The notes under the pieces were generated by a model, which had not been told where the DNA came from, made no database searches, and saw only the letters and a program-made list of their open reading frames with translations. From contig NZ_PIPN01000003.1 of assembly GCF_003986955.1 (NCBI RefSeq), forward strand, positions 124,001 to 188,000: a stretch of DNA of 64,000 nt, written 5' to 3'. The position numbers and the translations under genes were made by a program. The stretch is from Aliidiomarina sedimenti (lineage in GTDB: Bacteria; Pseudomonadota; Gammaproteobacteria; Enterobacterales; Alteromonadaceae). How positions within the stretch are numbered: position 1 is the first letter of the stretch; every line of letters begins with the position of its first letter. Of this stretch, positions 28,664-38,321 are shown piece after piece.

Positions 28664-29566
28664 ATGAACGAGATGTGGCTCTGGCTGGAAGAAAACCAAA
28701 GTATACTGGCGATGTATGCAGTGCGCTTTGTTATTGGTCTGGCAATACTAGTGGGTGGTTTTATTCTCTCCGGTATTATCAGCCGTAGCATGGTAAAGCG
28801 TCTTGATAAGAGCAAGATTGATAATGCCGTGGTGTCGTTTCTGGCCGGTATTGTACGGGCTATTATCGTCGCTGCCGCGATTATGATGGCGCTCTCCCAT
28901 GTGGGTATTCAGACCACCTCGTTTATCGCCATCTTAGGTGCTATGGGTCTGGCGATTGGCCTGTCATTGCAGGGCTCACTGGCAAACTTTGCCTCCGGGG
29001 TGCTAATCATGATCTACCGTCCGTTCAAGTCCGGCGACTATGTCGAAGCGGGCGGTGTGTCGGGTACTGTGATCGGGATTGAGCTATTCACCACGATTCT
29101 GAAAACCCCAGACAGTAAGAAAGTGGTGGTCCCTAATTCGCAAATCACTTCAAATCCGATCACGAACTACTCCGAACACCCGACGCGACGGGTCGATATG
29201 GTGATTGGGGTCAGTTACAGCGCGGACCTGAAAAAGACCAAAGAGGTGCTGATGGGCGTCCTTAACGACGACCCTCGTGTGCTGGAAGAGCCTGAACCGC
29301 GCGTCTCGGTGAACGAGCTGGCAGATTCTTCAGTCAACTTTATTGTTCGTCCCTGGGTTAACAGTGAAGACTACTGGCCGTTTTACTGGGATACCATGGA
29401 AACCATTAAGCTCAAGCTGGATGAAGCCGGTATTGGCATCCCGTTCCCACAAATGGATGTCCATTTGCATCAGGGTGGCAGCGACGAAGGTCCGATCCGA
29501 ATCGCTTCAACAGTGTCCCAAAGCGCGGGCAGTGACGCAGACAAGCAGCACGCCAATCACGGCTAG
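28664..29566 (+). CDS. mscS: Small-conductance mechanosensitive channel MscS
   Basis: Opens under membrane tension to release solutes after osmotic downshock. Two N-terminal helices are followed by the pore helix rich in Gly and Ala ([25 protein letters not shown]), then the beta domain starting at [14 protein letters not shown]. At 300 aa it is close to E. coli MscS (286). AAGGAATT precedes the ATG. The stop overlaps the convergent xseA stop by four bases (CTAG). Confidence 0.94.
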   Translation: MNEMWLWLEENQSILAMYAVRFVIGLAILVGGFILSGIISRSMVKRLDKSKIDNAVVSFLAGIVRAIIVAAAIMMALSHVGIQTTSFIAILGAMGLAIGLSLQGSLANFASGVLIMIYRPFKSGDYVEAGGVSGTVIGIELFTTILKTPDSKKVVVPNSQITSNPITNYSEHPTRRVDMVIGVSYSADLKKTKEVLMGVLNDDPRVLEEPEPRVSVNELADSSVNFIVRPWVNSEDYWPFYWDTMETIKLKLDEAGIGIPFPQMDVHLHQGGSDEGPIRIASTVSQSAGSDADKQHANHG

Positions 29567-30915
29567 TCGAGTACTTTACTTTTCAGCTCGCCTTGACCAA
29601 GGCGGGTGGTAATAACAGCGCCGGGCTCTACTTGCCCGGCGTTTTTGATCACCTCACCAGTGTCAGTCTGAGTAATACTATAACCACGACTCAAGGTTTG
29701 TAACGGCGACACCAGCTGCAATGAGTGGGCGTTCGCGGCGGTGCGTTGCTGAGCCTGTTTGAGCACCTGCAGCATAGCCCGTTGCAATTGTTGTTCGGCA
29801 CGCAGGTGTTGCTGCCGGGCGCGATCGAGGTGGGCGGCCGGTTTGATTTGGCTAAGGCGCGCCTGCAAATGATGCTGTTGCTGACTACAGTGACGTAATA
29901 ATGCATGTACGCTTTGCTGAAGCCGACGTTGCAGTTCATCCTGCCGTTGCCCTTGTTGTTGCAATTGCTGGGCCGGGTGAAGCGGGGTTAGCCGTTGCTG
30001 CAATAAGGCCTGGCGGTGCTGAACCCGGTGCAATGCATGCTGCCAGGCACGCCACAGGCGTTGGCTAAGGTGCTGCTGTTGGGCGCGTAAATGACTGCGG
30101 TCCTGACTTAGCAATTCGGCGGCTGCAGAGGGGGTCGGGGCACGCAAGTCAGCGACGAAATCGGTGATCGCAAAATCCACCTCATGACCCACCGCAGAGA
30201 TGACAGGCAACCTACTGGTAAATACCACTCTGGCCAGAGTTTCGTCGTTAAAACAGGACAAATCTTCTAATGAGCCACCGCCGCGGGTGAGCAGAATAAC
30301 ATCGACTTCATTACGTCGGTTGGCTGTATTCAAGGCGCTAATCAGATTCTCAGCTGCCAGACTACCCTGTACCTGTGAGGGATACACAATCACTTCAACA
30401 CTGGCGTCACGACGTTTAAGGACTGAAAGCACATCATGCAAAGCAGCGCCACTGGCAGAGGTCACCACGCCGATACGGCGGATATCTGTGGGCAGTGCTT
30501 TTTTACTGGCGGGGTCAAACAAACCTTCGCTTTGAAGCTTGGCTTTAAGTTGTTCGAATTGCTGTTGCAGTAACCCGGCACCGGCATCTTCCATGTGCTC
30601 GACGATCAGCTGATAGTCACCACGCGGTTCATAGAGACCTGGTTTGGCCCGCACCATGACCTGTTTGCCATTGCCAACCTGAGTCATAACCCGCTGGTTG
30701 GCGCCTCTGAACATCGCGCAACGTACCTGCGCTTTGCTATCTTTTAAGGTGAAATACCAGTGTCCGGACGCCGGCGCTGAAAAGTTCGACAGTTCGCCGA
30801 CCAGCCAGACCTGACCGAAGTGACCTTCAAGTAACCGACGGACCGCCAGGTTTAGCTTAGAAACGCTGTAAATAGTGCGCTGTGGGCTGGATTCAGCTTG
30901 TTCGGGTGCAAACAC
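29563..30915 (-). CDS. xseA: Exodeoxyribonuclease VII large subunit (GTG start)
   Basis: Catalytic subunit of the single-strand exonuclease ExoVII. An N-terminal OB-fold (about 20-120, [24 protein letters not shown]) is followed by the catalytic core ([26 protein letters not shown]). A long Gln-rich coiled coil and a short C-terminal domain ending in SKVLD complete it. 450 aa. Start is GTG 30915, with AAGG seven bases upstream. Divergent from guaB; xseB is not in this window. Confidence 0.95.
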   Translation of the reverse strand: MFAPEQAESSPQRTIYSVSKLNLAVRRLLEGHFGQVWLVGELSNFSAPASGHWYFTLKDSKAQVRCAMFRGANQRVMTQVGNGKQVMVRAKPGLYEPRGDYQLIVEHMEDAGAGLLQQQFEQLKAKLQSEGLFDPASKKALPTDIRRIGVVTSASGAALHDVLSVLKRRDASVEVIVYPSQVQGSLAAENLISALNTANRRNEVDVILLTRGGGSLEDLSCFNDETLARVVFTSRLPVISAVGHEVDFAITDFVADLRAPTPSAAAELLSQDRSHLRAQQQHLSQRLWRAWQHALHRVQHRQALLQQRLTPLHPAQQLQQQGQRQDELQRRLQQSVHALLRHCSQQQHHLQARLSQIKPAAHLDRARQQHLRAEQQLQRAMLQVLKQAQQRTAANAHSLQLVSPLQTLSRGYSITQTDTGEVIKNAGQVEPGAVITTRLGQGELKSKVLD

Positions 30916-30950
30916 AATGAGGCCTTATTGAGAATCTGATAAAAACTAGT

Positions 30951-30978
30951 TTACTGGAGCCATGCTTGTGAGTAAAAT
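30951..30978 (+). promoter_or_regulatory. Candidate guaB promoter
   Basis: TTACTG (30951-30956), a 16-base spacer and TAAAAT (30973-30978), about 50 bases before guaB in the xseA-guaB gap. I looked for a PurR-type operator and did not find a convincing one. Confidence 0.4.
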
Positions 30979-31028
30979 ACCGCCGCAACATTGATCCAGC
31001 TCCCACCTTTCACAAGAGAGATGTTGCC

Positions 31029-32495
31029 ATGCTACGAATTGCTCAAGAAGCCCTGACTTTTGACGACGTTTTACTCGTTCCCGGTCACTCTACTGTTCTA
31101 CCTCATACCGCGGACTTACGCACGCGTCTGACGCGCAACATCGAACTCAATATTCCAATGGTCTCATCGGCGATGGATACCGTGACCGAAGCTGATCTGG
31201 CGATTGCGCTGGCTCAGGAAGGCGGCGTTGGGTTTATTCACAAGAACATGAGTATCAGCGAACAGGCTGCACATGTTCGCAAGGTTAAAAAATACGAAAG
31301 CGGGATTGTTAAAGACCCGGTCACTGTGACGCCATCGATGACCATTGCCGACGTGAAAGCACTGGCGGCAGAACATGGTTTCCAGGGTTTCCCGGTAGTC
31401 GATAATAAGCGCCTGGTTGGTATTGTTACCGGTCGCGATACCCGCTTTGAAGATGGCAGCCATACGACAGTCGCCGATGTGATGACGCCGGAAGAGCGCC
31501 TTATCACGGTCAAACAAAACGCCAAAAGCGAGCAAATCCTGGCCTTAATGCATCAGCATCGGATCGAAAAGATCCTGGTCACCGATGACAAGCAGACGCT
31601 GGTTGGCATGATTACGCTGAAAGACTTCGAAAAAGCAGCCAACAAACCCAATGCCTGTAAAGACGAGCAGGGCCGTTTACGGGTCGGTGCTGCGGTTGGT
31701 GTTGGTGCAGGCACTGAAGAACGGGTCGCTGCATTGGTTGATGTAGGTGTTGATGTGATTCTGGTCGACACCTCCCATGGCCATTCTGAAGGGGTGCTTG
31801 AGCGGGTTCGCTGGGTTCGCAAGAATTTCCCTGATGTGCAGTTAATTGCTGGTAACGTAGCCACCAAAGCCGGTGCGCTGGCGCTGGCCGACGCCGGTGT
31901 CGATGCCGTTAAAGTCGGTATTGGCCCGGGTTCTATTTGCACCACACGTATTGTGACCGGCTGTGGTGTGCCACAAATTACTGCTATTGCGGATGCAGTT
32001 GAAGCACTTAAAGACCGCGACATTCCGGTTATTGCCGATGGTGGCATCCGTTTCTCCGGTGATATTGCCAAAGCCATTGTTGCCGGCGCCAGTTGTGTCA
32101 TGGTCGGCAGTATGCTGGCTGGCACTGAAGAAGCGCCAGGTGAAGTTGAGCTGTATCAGGGGCGTTATTACAAATCCTATCGCGGCATGGGTAGCATCGG
32201 TGCGATGAACCAGAGCCACGGTTCTTCAGATCGTTACTTCCAAAGCAGCAACCAGGCGGAGAAACTGGTTCCGGAAGGAATTGAAGGCCGGGTTGCTTAT
32301 AAAGGACCGATGGCGACCATTATCCATCAGCAGATGGGTGGCTTGCGCTCGGCGATGGGGCTTACCGGCAGTGCCGATATTCTGACCCTGCGCACTAAAC
32401 CTGAATTCGTCCGGGTCACGTCTGCCGGCATGGGTGAGTCCCATGTGCATGATGTACAGATTACCAAGGAAGCACCGAATTACCGTTTAGGTTAA
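31029..32495 (+). CDS. guaB: IMP dehydrogenase
   Basis: Oxidises IMP to XMP, the committed step to GMP. The TIM barrel is interrupted by two CBS domains (about 93-205; [15 protein letters not shown] and [17 protein letters not shown]). The catalytic cysteine is C304 in [15 protein letters not shown]. The flap region carries RYFQ. 488 aa as in E. coli. An AGAG RBS precedes the ATG. It forms the guaBA pair with the next gene, which makes GMP from XMP. Confidence 0.97.
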   Translation: MLRIAQEALTFDDVLLVPGHSTVLPHTADLRTRLTRNIELNIPMVSSAMDTVTEADLAIALAQEGGVGFIHKNMSISEQAAHVRKVKKYESGIVKDPVTVTPSMTIADVKALAAEHGFQGFPVVDNKRLVGIVTGRDTRFEDGSHTTVADVMTPEERLITVKQNAKSEQILALMHQHRIEKILVTDDKQTLVGMITLKDFEKAANKPNACKDEQGRLRVGAAVGVGAGTEERVAALVDVGVDVILVDTSHGHSEGVLERVRWVRKNFPDVQLIAGNVATKAGALALADAGVDAVKVGIGPGSICTTRIVTGCGVPQITAIADAVEALKDRDIPVIADGGIRFSGDIAKAIVAGASCVMVGSMLAGTEEAPGEVELYQGRYYKSYRGMGSIGAMNQSHGSSDRYFQSSNQAEKLVPEGIEGRVAYKGPMATIIHQQMGGLRSAMGLTGSADILTLRTKPEFVRVTSAGMGESHVHDVQITKEAPNYRLG

Positions 32496-32502
32496 CCCCT
32501 GG

Positions 32503-32554
32503 GGCATGCACTGCATGCCATCGCGCATTATCTGAGGGCAGGCAGGGTCTGCCT
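32503..32554 (+). promoter_or_regulatory. Two stem-loops in the guaB-guaA gap
   Basis: GGCATG-CACTG-CATGCC (32503-32519) and AGGCAG-GGT-CTGCCT (32540-32554) lie in the 120 bases between guaB and guaA. Neither has a proper U-tract. They may tune guaA expression or stabilise the guaB end; this is inference. Confidence 0.35.
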
Positions 32555-32615
32555 TCAGGCATTTTGTATCTATGGCAGGTTAGTTATGCCAGTCGCAACC
32601 AACACGAGAGAACCA

Positions 32616-34193
32616 ATGACCACTGACATTCACCAGCATCGTATTCTAATCCTCGACTTTGGCTCGCAATATACTCAGTTAATCGCCCGCCGTATCCGTG
32701 AAATCGGGGTCTATTGTGAACTCTGGGCATGGGACGTGGATGCCGCCGACATTAAAGCGTTTAACCCGCAAGGGATTATTCTGTCCGGTGGGCCGGAAAG
32801 CGTGCCGGAACCAGGTTCACCACGCGCGCCAGAGTACGTATTCGAGGCCGGTGTACCGGTGCTTGGGGTTTGTTACGGTATGCAAACCATGGCCGCTCAG
32901 CTCGGCGGACGGGTATTGGGTTCAGATGAACGTGAATTTGGGTATGCCCAGATTGAGCACGTGATCGAAAGTGAACTGTTTAAGAACATTGAAGATGCGG
33001 TCAGCGAAAACGGCAAACCGCTGCTTGATGTATGGATGAGCCACGGTGACAAGGTCATTGAAATCCCAGCTGGTTTCGAAACTGTTGCGCGTACCAAAAC
33101 CTGCCCGCATGCGGCAATGGCGGATACCAAACGTCATTTTTATGGGCTTCAGTTTCACCCGGAAGTGACCCATACCCGCCAGGGCCTGCGCATGCTTGAG
33201 CATTTCGTGAATGACATTTGCGGCTGTGAAAACCTGTGGACGCCAGCCACCATTATTGATGACGCGATTGAACGTATTCGCGACCAAGTCGGCAATGACA
33301 AAGTTATTCTTGGCCTGTCCGGTGGGGTGGACTCCTCCGTCACCGCGATGTTGCTGCACCGCGCTATCGGGAGCCAGTTAACCTGTGTCTTTGTCGACAA
33401 TGGACTGCTGCGTCTCAACGAAGGCGACCAGGTGATGGAAATGTTCGGCGACCATTTTGGCCTTAACATTGTGCGCGTGGATGCCGAAGATCGCTTTTTA
33501 AGCGAGCTTGCCGGTGTCAGTGACCCAGAGCTTAAACGCAAGACCATCGGCCGTGTGTTCATTGAGTTGTTCGATGAGCAGGCGACTTCAATCGAAGACG
33601 TACAATGGCTGGCACAAGGGACTATCTATCCCGACGTGATTGAGTCGGCTGGTTCCAAAACCGGTAAAGCACACGTTATCAAGTCGCATCACAACGTCGG
33701 CGGCTTGCCCGAAGACATGCAGTTGAGCCTGGTTGAGCCGCTGCGTGAACTATTTAAAGACGAAGTGCGCAAAATAGGGCTTGAGCTTGGTTTGCCATAC
33801 GACATGCTGTATCGCCATCCCTTTCCTGGTCCAGGCTTAGGGGTTCGGGTACTGGCTGAAGTGCGCAAAGAATATTGTGACTTATTACGCCGTGCCGACC
33901 ATATCTTTATCGAAGAGCTGCGCAACTCGGGCTGGTACGACAAAGTCAGTCAGGCATTTGCGGTGTTCCTGCCGGTTCGCTCTGTGGGCGTGATGGGTGA
34001 TGCGCGTAAATACGACTGGGTTATTGCCATTCGTGCAGTGGAAACCATCGATTTCATGACTGCGCGCTGGGCTCACCTGCCGTATGATTTGCTGGAACGC
34101 GTCTCAAACCGTATCATTAACGAAATTAATGGTATTTCACGGGTTGTGTATGACATTTCTGGCAAGCCACCAGCAACGATTGAGTGGGAATAA
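32616..34193 (+). CDS. guaA: GMP synthase (glutamine-hydrolysing)
   Basis: Aminates XMP to GMP. Class I amidotransferase domain with C86 in GVCYGMQ and the downstream His/Glu in [12 protein letters not shown]-pyrophosphatase domain with the P-loop [11 protein letters not shown]-terminal dimerisation domain ending in PPATIEWE. Of two in-frame ATGs (32586 and 32616) the second gives 525 aa and an N-terminus ([15 protein letters not shown]) that aligns with E. coli GuaA; the first adds ten unconserved residues. It lies downstream of guaB. Confidence 0.97.
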   Translation: MTTDIHQHRILILDFGSQYTQLIARRIREIGVYCELWAWDVDAADIKAFNPQGIILSGGPESVPEPGSPRAPEYVFEAGVPVLGVCYGMQTMAAQLGGRVLGSDEREFGYAQIEHVIESELFKNIEDAVSENGKPLLDVWMSHGDKVIEIPAGFETVARTKTCPHAAMADTKRHFYGLQFHPEVTHTRQGLRMLEHFVNDICGCENLWTPATIIDDAIERIRDQVGNDKVILGLSGGVDSSVTAMLLHRAIGSQLTCVFVDNGLLRLNEGDQVMEMFGDHFGLNIVRVDAEDRFLSELAGVSDPELKRKTIGRVFIELFDEQATSIEDVQWLAQGTIYPDVIESAGSKTGKAHVIKSHHNVGGLPEDMQLSLVEPLRELFKDEVRKIGLELGLPYDMLYRHPFPGPGLGVRVLAEVRKEYCDLLRRADHIFIEELRNSGWYDKVSQAFAVFLPVRSVGVMGDARKYDWVIAIRAVETIDFMTARWAHLPYDLLERVSNRIINEINGISRVVYDISGKPPATIEWE

Positions 34194-34207
34194 CGCGGTA
34201 AGTCACC

Positions 34208-35605
34208 ATGGACGGTAGCTGGTATAGCTTGCTGCCGTCATTATTGGCGATCGTATTCGCCATCCTCACCAGGCGGGTCATTCTCGCCTTGTTGGGTGGC
34301 GTGTTACTGGCCAATGGACTTTTCTATGCACCCGACCTGCTGAGCGCGTTTCTTGGCAGTGTGGTGTCGTTAAGTAGTGCTCTGGTCGACCCGGGTAATA
34401 TGCAAATCTGGGCCTTCACCCTGATTATCGGCGCCTTATTTGGTGTGCTGGAAGGGGGCGGGACGTTTCGCCATTTTGTCGCTGCGCTCGAGCGCCGCCG
34501 GTTGGGTAACTCGCCACGTAAAGCACGCCTGTTTACCTGGTTTCTCGGTGTGGCGGTCTTTATTGAGTCGAATGTCTCGATTATGACCTCGGGTACCACT
34601 TCACGTCCGCTCTACGACCGTTTGGGCATGTCCCGCGAAAAGCTTGCTTACCTGATTGATTCAACCTGCGCGCCGATTTGTATTCTGATCCCGCTGAACG
34701 CCTGGGGTGCTTTTAATCTGGGTTTAATCAGCGCGCAGGACATCGCCAACCCGCTGCTAACCTTTGCCCAATCGTTGCTATTTAACTTCTACGCCATTCT
34801 GGCTATTGTACTCGCACTTTGGGTCGCCTGGAGTGGCTGGAGCATTGGCCCTATGCGTAAAGCAGACCGACGCGCGCTCACGCAGGCCGAGCAGAACGCG
34901 GACGCAGCGACGCAGAGTGAGCCTGCTACAGCGGATTACAACTCCGCTGCAGCTCGCAGCGTGATGCTAAGCCTGCTAAGTATGATTGTACTGGTTCCGC
35001 TGATGCTATTAATCACGGGCAACGGCAGTATCGTGCAGGGCGCTGGCACCACCAGTGTGCTGGTTGCGGTCAGTTGTGCGCTGGCGTTGGCGGTATTCGG
35101 TGCGCGGATAAGTCTGCAAACGTCATGGCGTAAGCTCGGCTGGCACGCGTTGCAAGGGGCCCGTAAAATCCTGCCGTTAGCAATTATTTTGTGGCTGGCG
35201 ATGGTACTGGGCGACATGACACGGATGCTCGGCACCGCCAGTTTTATAACCAGCCTGATTGATGACAGTTTTCCGGTTTGGGTGCTGTTGCCGACCACCT
35301 TTATTCTGGCCGCGCTGACCGCGTTTGCCATCGGCTCGAGCTGGGGCACTTTTGCTATCATGCTACCGCTGGCGATTCCGCTGGCACTGTCACTGGGTTT
35401 ACCCCCCGCGCCTTTTATTGCGGCGGCTATTTCAGGCGGAATTTTTGGTGATCATGCCTCGCCGATTAGTGATACCACAATTCTGGCATCACTGGCTGCG
35501 GGGACGGAACATATTGACCACGTACGTACCCAGTTACCTTACGCCTTGCTGGCGGCCTTCGGCACCATTCTGCTTTATCTCACCTATGGCCTCTGGGTGA
35601 TGTAA
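34208..35605 (+). CDS. NhaC-family Na+/H+ antiporter
   Basis: Polytopic inner-membrane protein of about 11-12 hydrophobic helices (465 aa). Its motifs (GALFGVLEGGGTFRHF, FIESNVSIMTSGTTSRPLYDRLGMSREKLAYLIDSTCAPICILIP and GSSWGTFAIMLPLAIPL) are typical of the NhaC ion-transporter family. The late GDHASPISDTTILAS motif is also diagnostic. It would exchange sodium for protons, fitting a marine or halophilic lifestyle; the exact ion or substrate is unproven, since some relatives move organic acids. It starts 14 bases after guaA and ends at a strong palindromic hairpin. Confidence 0.88.
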   Translation: MDGSWYSLLPSLLAIVFAILTRRVILALLGGVLLANGLFYAPDLLSAFLGSVVSLSSALVDPGNMQIWAFTLIIGALFGVLEGGGTFRHFVAALERRRLGNSPRKARLFTWFLGVAVFIESNVSIMTSGTTSRPLYDRLGMSREKLAYLIDSTCAPICILIPLNAWGAFNLGLISAQDIANPLLTFAQSLLFNFYAILAIVLALWVAWSGWSIGPMRKADRRALTQAEQNADAATQSEPATADYNSAAARSVMLSLLSMIVLVPLMLLITGNGSIVQGAGTTSVLVAVSCALALAVFGARISLQTSWRKLGWHALQGARKILPLAIILWLAMVLGDMTRMLGTASFITSLIDDSFPVWVLLPTTFILAALTAFAIGSSWGTFAIMLPLAIPLALSLGLPPAPFIAAAISGGIFGDHASPISDTTILASLAAGTEHIDHVRTQLPYALLAAFGTILLYLTYGLWVM

Positions 35606-35645
35606 AAAAGACGATATTGGCGTCAATTGACGTCAATATCGTTTG
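35605..35645. terminator. Long palindromic hairpin after the antiporter gene
   Basis: A 32-base palindrome (35611-35642) pairs along all 16 positions with one G-U, around the centre GTCAATTGAC. It is preceded by AAAAAAG and followed by only three T. It probably ends the guaA-antiporter transcript. With almost no loop it can also exist as a cruciform. Confidence 0.65.
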
Positions 35646-35805
35646 CTAGCACTCCCGTGGCGACCGCTCAATCTCGCTAGACCCCTTATCTTTCCTGTGA
35701 TTTCAGTTTTTTGAAAAACTGGCGCGCCTCTTGCTAATAGATATAGGCAGATAACTGTACTCTATGTGCATAGTCGAATTCAGCTAAGCAATTAGCAGAT
35801 TAAAA

Positions 35806-36003
35806 GACCTTGGAACGGCTTACAGGGACGTAAGTACTGGACACCGCGTTAGGGAAGACGCAAGAGGACGCAGGGCTGGACGCCCCCATGGAAGACACCT
35901 ACAGGATGTAGCTATGCCAAAGGATTGGTGCCAATGGATGGCAGCTAAGGGACGCGCAGGAAAGATAAGGGACCAGCCCGCAGGATGCGGGCTTTTTTCT
36001 TTC
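35806..36003 (+). ncRNA. CsrB-like (CsrA-sequestering) small RNA
   Basis: No ORF explains this stretch, yet 14 GGA triplets occur between 35812 and 35985, about one per 12 bases, mostly as AGGA, GGGA or TGGA. Two lie in hairpin loops that fit the CsrA target consensus: CTTAC-AGGGAC-GTAAG (35819-35834) and CTACAGGATGTAG (about 35900-35912). The end is a strong terminator with AGGA in its loop and a run of T. This is the architecture of the CsrB/CsrC/RsmZ RNAs, which titrate the translational regulator CsrA under control of BarA/UvrY-type systems. The 5' end is approximate. I found no clear UvrY/GacA box (TGTAAG-N6-CTTACA) upstream. Confidence 0.85.
35975..36003 (+). terminator. Terminator of the CsrB-like RNA
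   Basis: AGCCCGC, loop AGGAT, GCGGGCT, then six T and a CTTTCT tail. The loop carries the last GGA motif of the RNA. Confidence 0.9.
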
Positions 36004-36018
36004 TGTCAGATAAATCCG

Positions 36019-36024
36019 TATACT
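36019..36024 (+). promoter_or_regulatory. Candidate tadA promoter -10
   Basis: TATACT at 36019-36024, directly after the terminator of the upstream RNA and about 35 bases before tadA. The -35 region is poor (T-rich). Confidence 0.35.
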
Positions 36025-36058
36025 AGACCTACCCTTTTCAATCGATACCCATACCTCA

Positions 36059-36586
36059 ATGCAAGACGACTATTACATGCAGCTGGCGCTGGAACTCGCT
36101 GATCAGGCCGAAGCCCAGGGCGAAGTGCCGGTTGGAGCCGTGATGGTTCATGACGGCAAGATAATCGGCCGTGGATATAATCAGGTGATCACCCTGGCTG
36201 ACCCGTCTGCGCACGCTGAAATGCAGGCGTTAAAAGAAGCCGCGCATTACCTGCAGAACTATCGGGTGCTCGACACAACGCTGTATGTAACGCTGGAACC
36301 TTGTCCAATGTGTGCCGGTGCCCTGGTGCATGGGCGGGTAAAACGACTGGTGTATGCTGCGGCGGATCTGAAGACAGGCGCCTGTGGAAGTGTGTTTAAC
36401 TTAACTCAGGACCCGCGCCTGAACCATCAGCTGGAAGTCACTGCCGGGCTGATGGCCGAGCCCTGCGCGGAAAAGCTGTCAAACTTCTTCCGTCAGCGCA
36501 GAGCCGCTAAAAAAGCGTTAAAAAAAGCGGCACGGGCGTATCAGTCGTCCTCTGATAGGGTCGGTTCGGATCCGTCCTCGTCCTGA
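36059..36586 (+). CDS. tadA: tRNA-specific adenosine deaminase TadA
   Basis: Makes inosine at the wobble position of tRNA-Arg(ACG). The zinc deaminase motifs are H52-A-E54 (SAHAEM) and C82-PM-C85 (EPCPMCAGAL). The RNA-binding C-terminal part contains FFRQRRAAKKALKK, followed by a Ser-rich tail; 175 aa in total. No good RBS precedes the ATG, but the conserved N-terminus (DDYYMQLALELADQA) fixes the start. Its last 46 bases overlap a small convergent gene. Confidence 0.95.
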   Translation: MQDDYYMQLALELADQAEAQGEVPVGAVMVHDGKIIGRGYNQVITLADPSAHAEMQALKEAAHYLQNYRVLDTTLYVTLEPCPMCAGALVHGRVKRLVYAAADLKTGACGSVFNLTQDPRLNHQLEVTAGLMAEPCAEKLSNFFRQRRAAKKALKKAARAYQSSSDRVGSDPSSS

Positions 36587-36729
36587 GCTTTTCGTTTTTG
36601 CGTATCCTGATAAAACCATTTGGTGCGGCGATCCGTTAAGCTCAAACGGTGCTTGCGCCAAAGCTGACGACGGCGTTCGTTGGGAATAATCCCTTTGCCA
36701 CGAGGGGTATTGCGCATGCCTCGTTTCAT
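36541..36729 (-). CDS. Small basic protein of unknown function, coupled to mltF
   Basis: 62-residue ORF beginning five bases after the mltF stop, with AGGAG and AAGG just upstream of the ATG, so it looks translationally coupled. The N-terminal half is strongly basic (MKRGMRNTPRGKGIIPNERRRQLWRKHRLS), suggesting nucleic-acid or ribosome contact; the C-terminus is acidic (DEDGSEPTLSEDD). Its 3' end overlaps the tadA 3' end on the other strand. I do not recognise the family. The good RBS and tight spacing argue for a real gene; the overlap with tadA argues for caution. Confidence 0.6.
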   Translation of the reverse strand: MKRGMRNTPRGKGIIPNERRRQLWRKHRLSLTDRRTKWFYQDTQKRKAQDEDGSEPTLSEDD

Positions 36730-36734
36730 TTACC

Positions 36735-38180
36735 TTACTCCTCTGACTCGTCAGCCTGATCCTCGCGCTGGACCAGGCGGTTGTCTCCAGGGTAGGGGAT
36801 ACGGTTTTGTGAATCTAGCCATTGCAGCGTGTCATAGTAGCGTCGGATATTGCCAACGTAGGTGACAGGCTCGTCGCCACGAGCGAATCCATAGCGAGTA
36901 TCTTTGTAGTACTGCTTTTGCCGCAACAATGGCAGACGCGCGCGAACGTCGACCCAATAGTCCGCGTCGCCTCCCTGGCGGGTGGTAATTTCACGCGCAT
37001 CATTTAAATGGCCGAGGCCCACGTTATAGGCTGCCAGGGCAAACCAGGTCCGGTCCGGTTCGGTGATGCGATCCGGCAGGCGTTGGTGCAAGCGCTCAAG
37101 GTAGCGGGCGCCGCCGCGAATGGCCTGTTCAGCATCCAGTCGACTGCGCACGCCCATCGAGCGAGCGGTCGGCAGGGTTAACATCATCATCCCTCGAACA
37201 CCGGTGGGCGAGCGCGCCCAGGGGTCCCACAGACTTTCCTGATAACTAATCGCAGCCAGCAGGCGCCAGTCCAGGTTGCCTGCATACTGTTGAAATAGTT
37301 CGATATATTGTGGCAAAGTCTCGTCTACAGCCTGAATAAACAGCTGCGTATCGACGTAATTAAAATGCTGAACATGGCCCCAGTAGCGATCGACCAGTTT
37401 AGTGATTTCGCCGCGTTCATGTTGGCGCCCGATGTATTCAATGGCGGCTGCATACAATGAGTCGTCTTCGGCGAGCGGGAATGCCCAGGCCAGCGGCACA
37501 TCAAAACGCACCGTAAAGGCTACACTCAGGTCAGGATACAGGCGCCGCTTGATATCCAGGGTATTGGTATCGGCAATAGTGAAATCAATTTCTTCGGAAA
37601 TGACCTTGGCTAGCAGTTCGTCGGCGTCGTAGAGCCGGGTCGCACGCCACTGTAAATCCGGATACTCGGCCTGGACCTCCTGCAAATATTCTTCGTGGCT
37701 GCTGCCTGAAACCACCACTAGCTCGCCCTCGAGGTCACTCCAGTCCCGCGGACGTTGACGGGTACCCTGTTTGAAAATCAGCCGTTGGTCAACACGGTGG
37801 TAGTACGGGGTAAAACGCATGTGCTTGCGGCGCTGGTCCGTCACATCGAGTCCGGCTGCGAGAAAATCGACGCGGCCGTGCTCTAAATGCTCGAATAAAT
37901 GCTCAATCTGGACTTCGTCGAGCACTCTGAGTTCAACGCCTAATTCGTCCGCAAGGGCCAGGGCCATTTCGTACTCAAAGCCGGTGGGACTCTCCCCGTC
38001 CAGATGGTAGCTCGATGAGTTCATAATCGTGCCCACGGTCAGATAACCACGCTGCTGTACCTCTTGCAGGTAATTTTGTTTAACCGGATCTGAATTACAG
38101 GCCGTTAATAATGAGACCGAAACGACTAGCAGACTAAGAGCCGCTAAGCGCAGGGATTTTTTTATATTTGGTTTTTCCAT
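36735..38180 (-). CDS. mltF: Membrane-bound lytic murein transglycosylase F
   Basis: Outer-membrane lipoprotein that cleaves peptidoglycan. The signal ends in a lipobox (LLTAC, Cys near 28). An SBP_bac_3 regulatory domain follows (about 50-265, GYLTVGTIMNSSSYHLDG...). The SLT catalytic domain has E315 in SYQESLWDPWARSPTGVRGMM and the LPTARSMG and YNVGLGHL motifs. AGAGGA lies six bases before the ATG. 481 aa. Divergent from purL, as in many gammaproteobacteria, with a small basic gene coupled downstream. Confidence 0.95.
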   Translation of the reverse strand: MEKPNIKKSLRLAALSLLVVSVSLLTACNSDPVKQNYLQEVQQRGYLTVGTIMNSSSYHLDGESPTGFEYEMALALADELGVELRVLDEVQIEHLFEHLEHGRVDFLAAGLDVTDQRRKHMRFTPYYHRVDQRLIFKQGTRQRPRDWSDLEGELVVVSGSSHEEYLQEVQAEYPDLQWRATRLYDADELLAKVISEEIDFTIADTNTLDIKRRLYPDLSVAFTVRFDVPLAWAFPLAEDDSLYAAAIEYIGRQHERGEITKLVDRYWGHVQHFNYVDTQLFIQAVDETLPQYIELFQQYAGNLDWRLLAAISYQESLWDPWARSPTGVRGMMMLTLPTARSMGVRSRLDAEQAIRGGARYLERLHQRLPDRITEPDRTWFALAAYNVGLGHLNDAREITTRQGGDADYWVDVRARLPLLRQKQYYKDTRYGFARGDEPVTYVGNIRRYYDTLQWLDSQNRIPYPGDNRLVQREDQADESEE

Positions 38181-38269
38181 GCAATCCTCTATGCGTTACT
38201 ACGCTCTTTATACCATGCTAAAAGTTCCACTGCATCGTCATTTATGTCGCAAAATATGGCCACTTTCTT

Positions 38270-38275
38270 TATAAT
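38270..38275 (+). promoter_or_regulatory. purL promoter -10
   Basis: Perfect TATAAT (38270-38275) 47 bases upstream of the purL start. The -35 region is not well matched. A nearby GTCGCAAAATATGG only faintly resembles a PurR box, and I do not call it. Confidence 0.45.
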
Positions 38276-38321
38276 CGCAGCCACCAGACACCTGCTCAAT
38301 TAACCTGCGGAGTCCAGACCA

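Noticed and set aside
35914-36102. ORF of 62 codons within the CsrB-like RNA
   Set aside because: Runs through the terminator hairpin into tadA; the GGA pattern explains the sequence better than coding.
38240-38256. PurR-box-like sequence before purL
   Set aside because: Only a few positions match the palindrome consensus; not enough to call.
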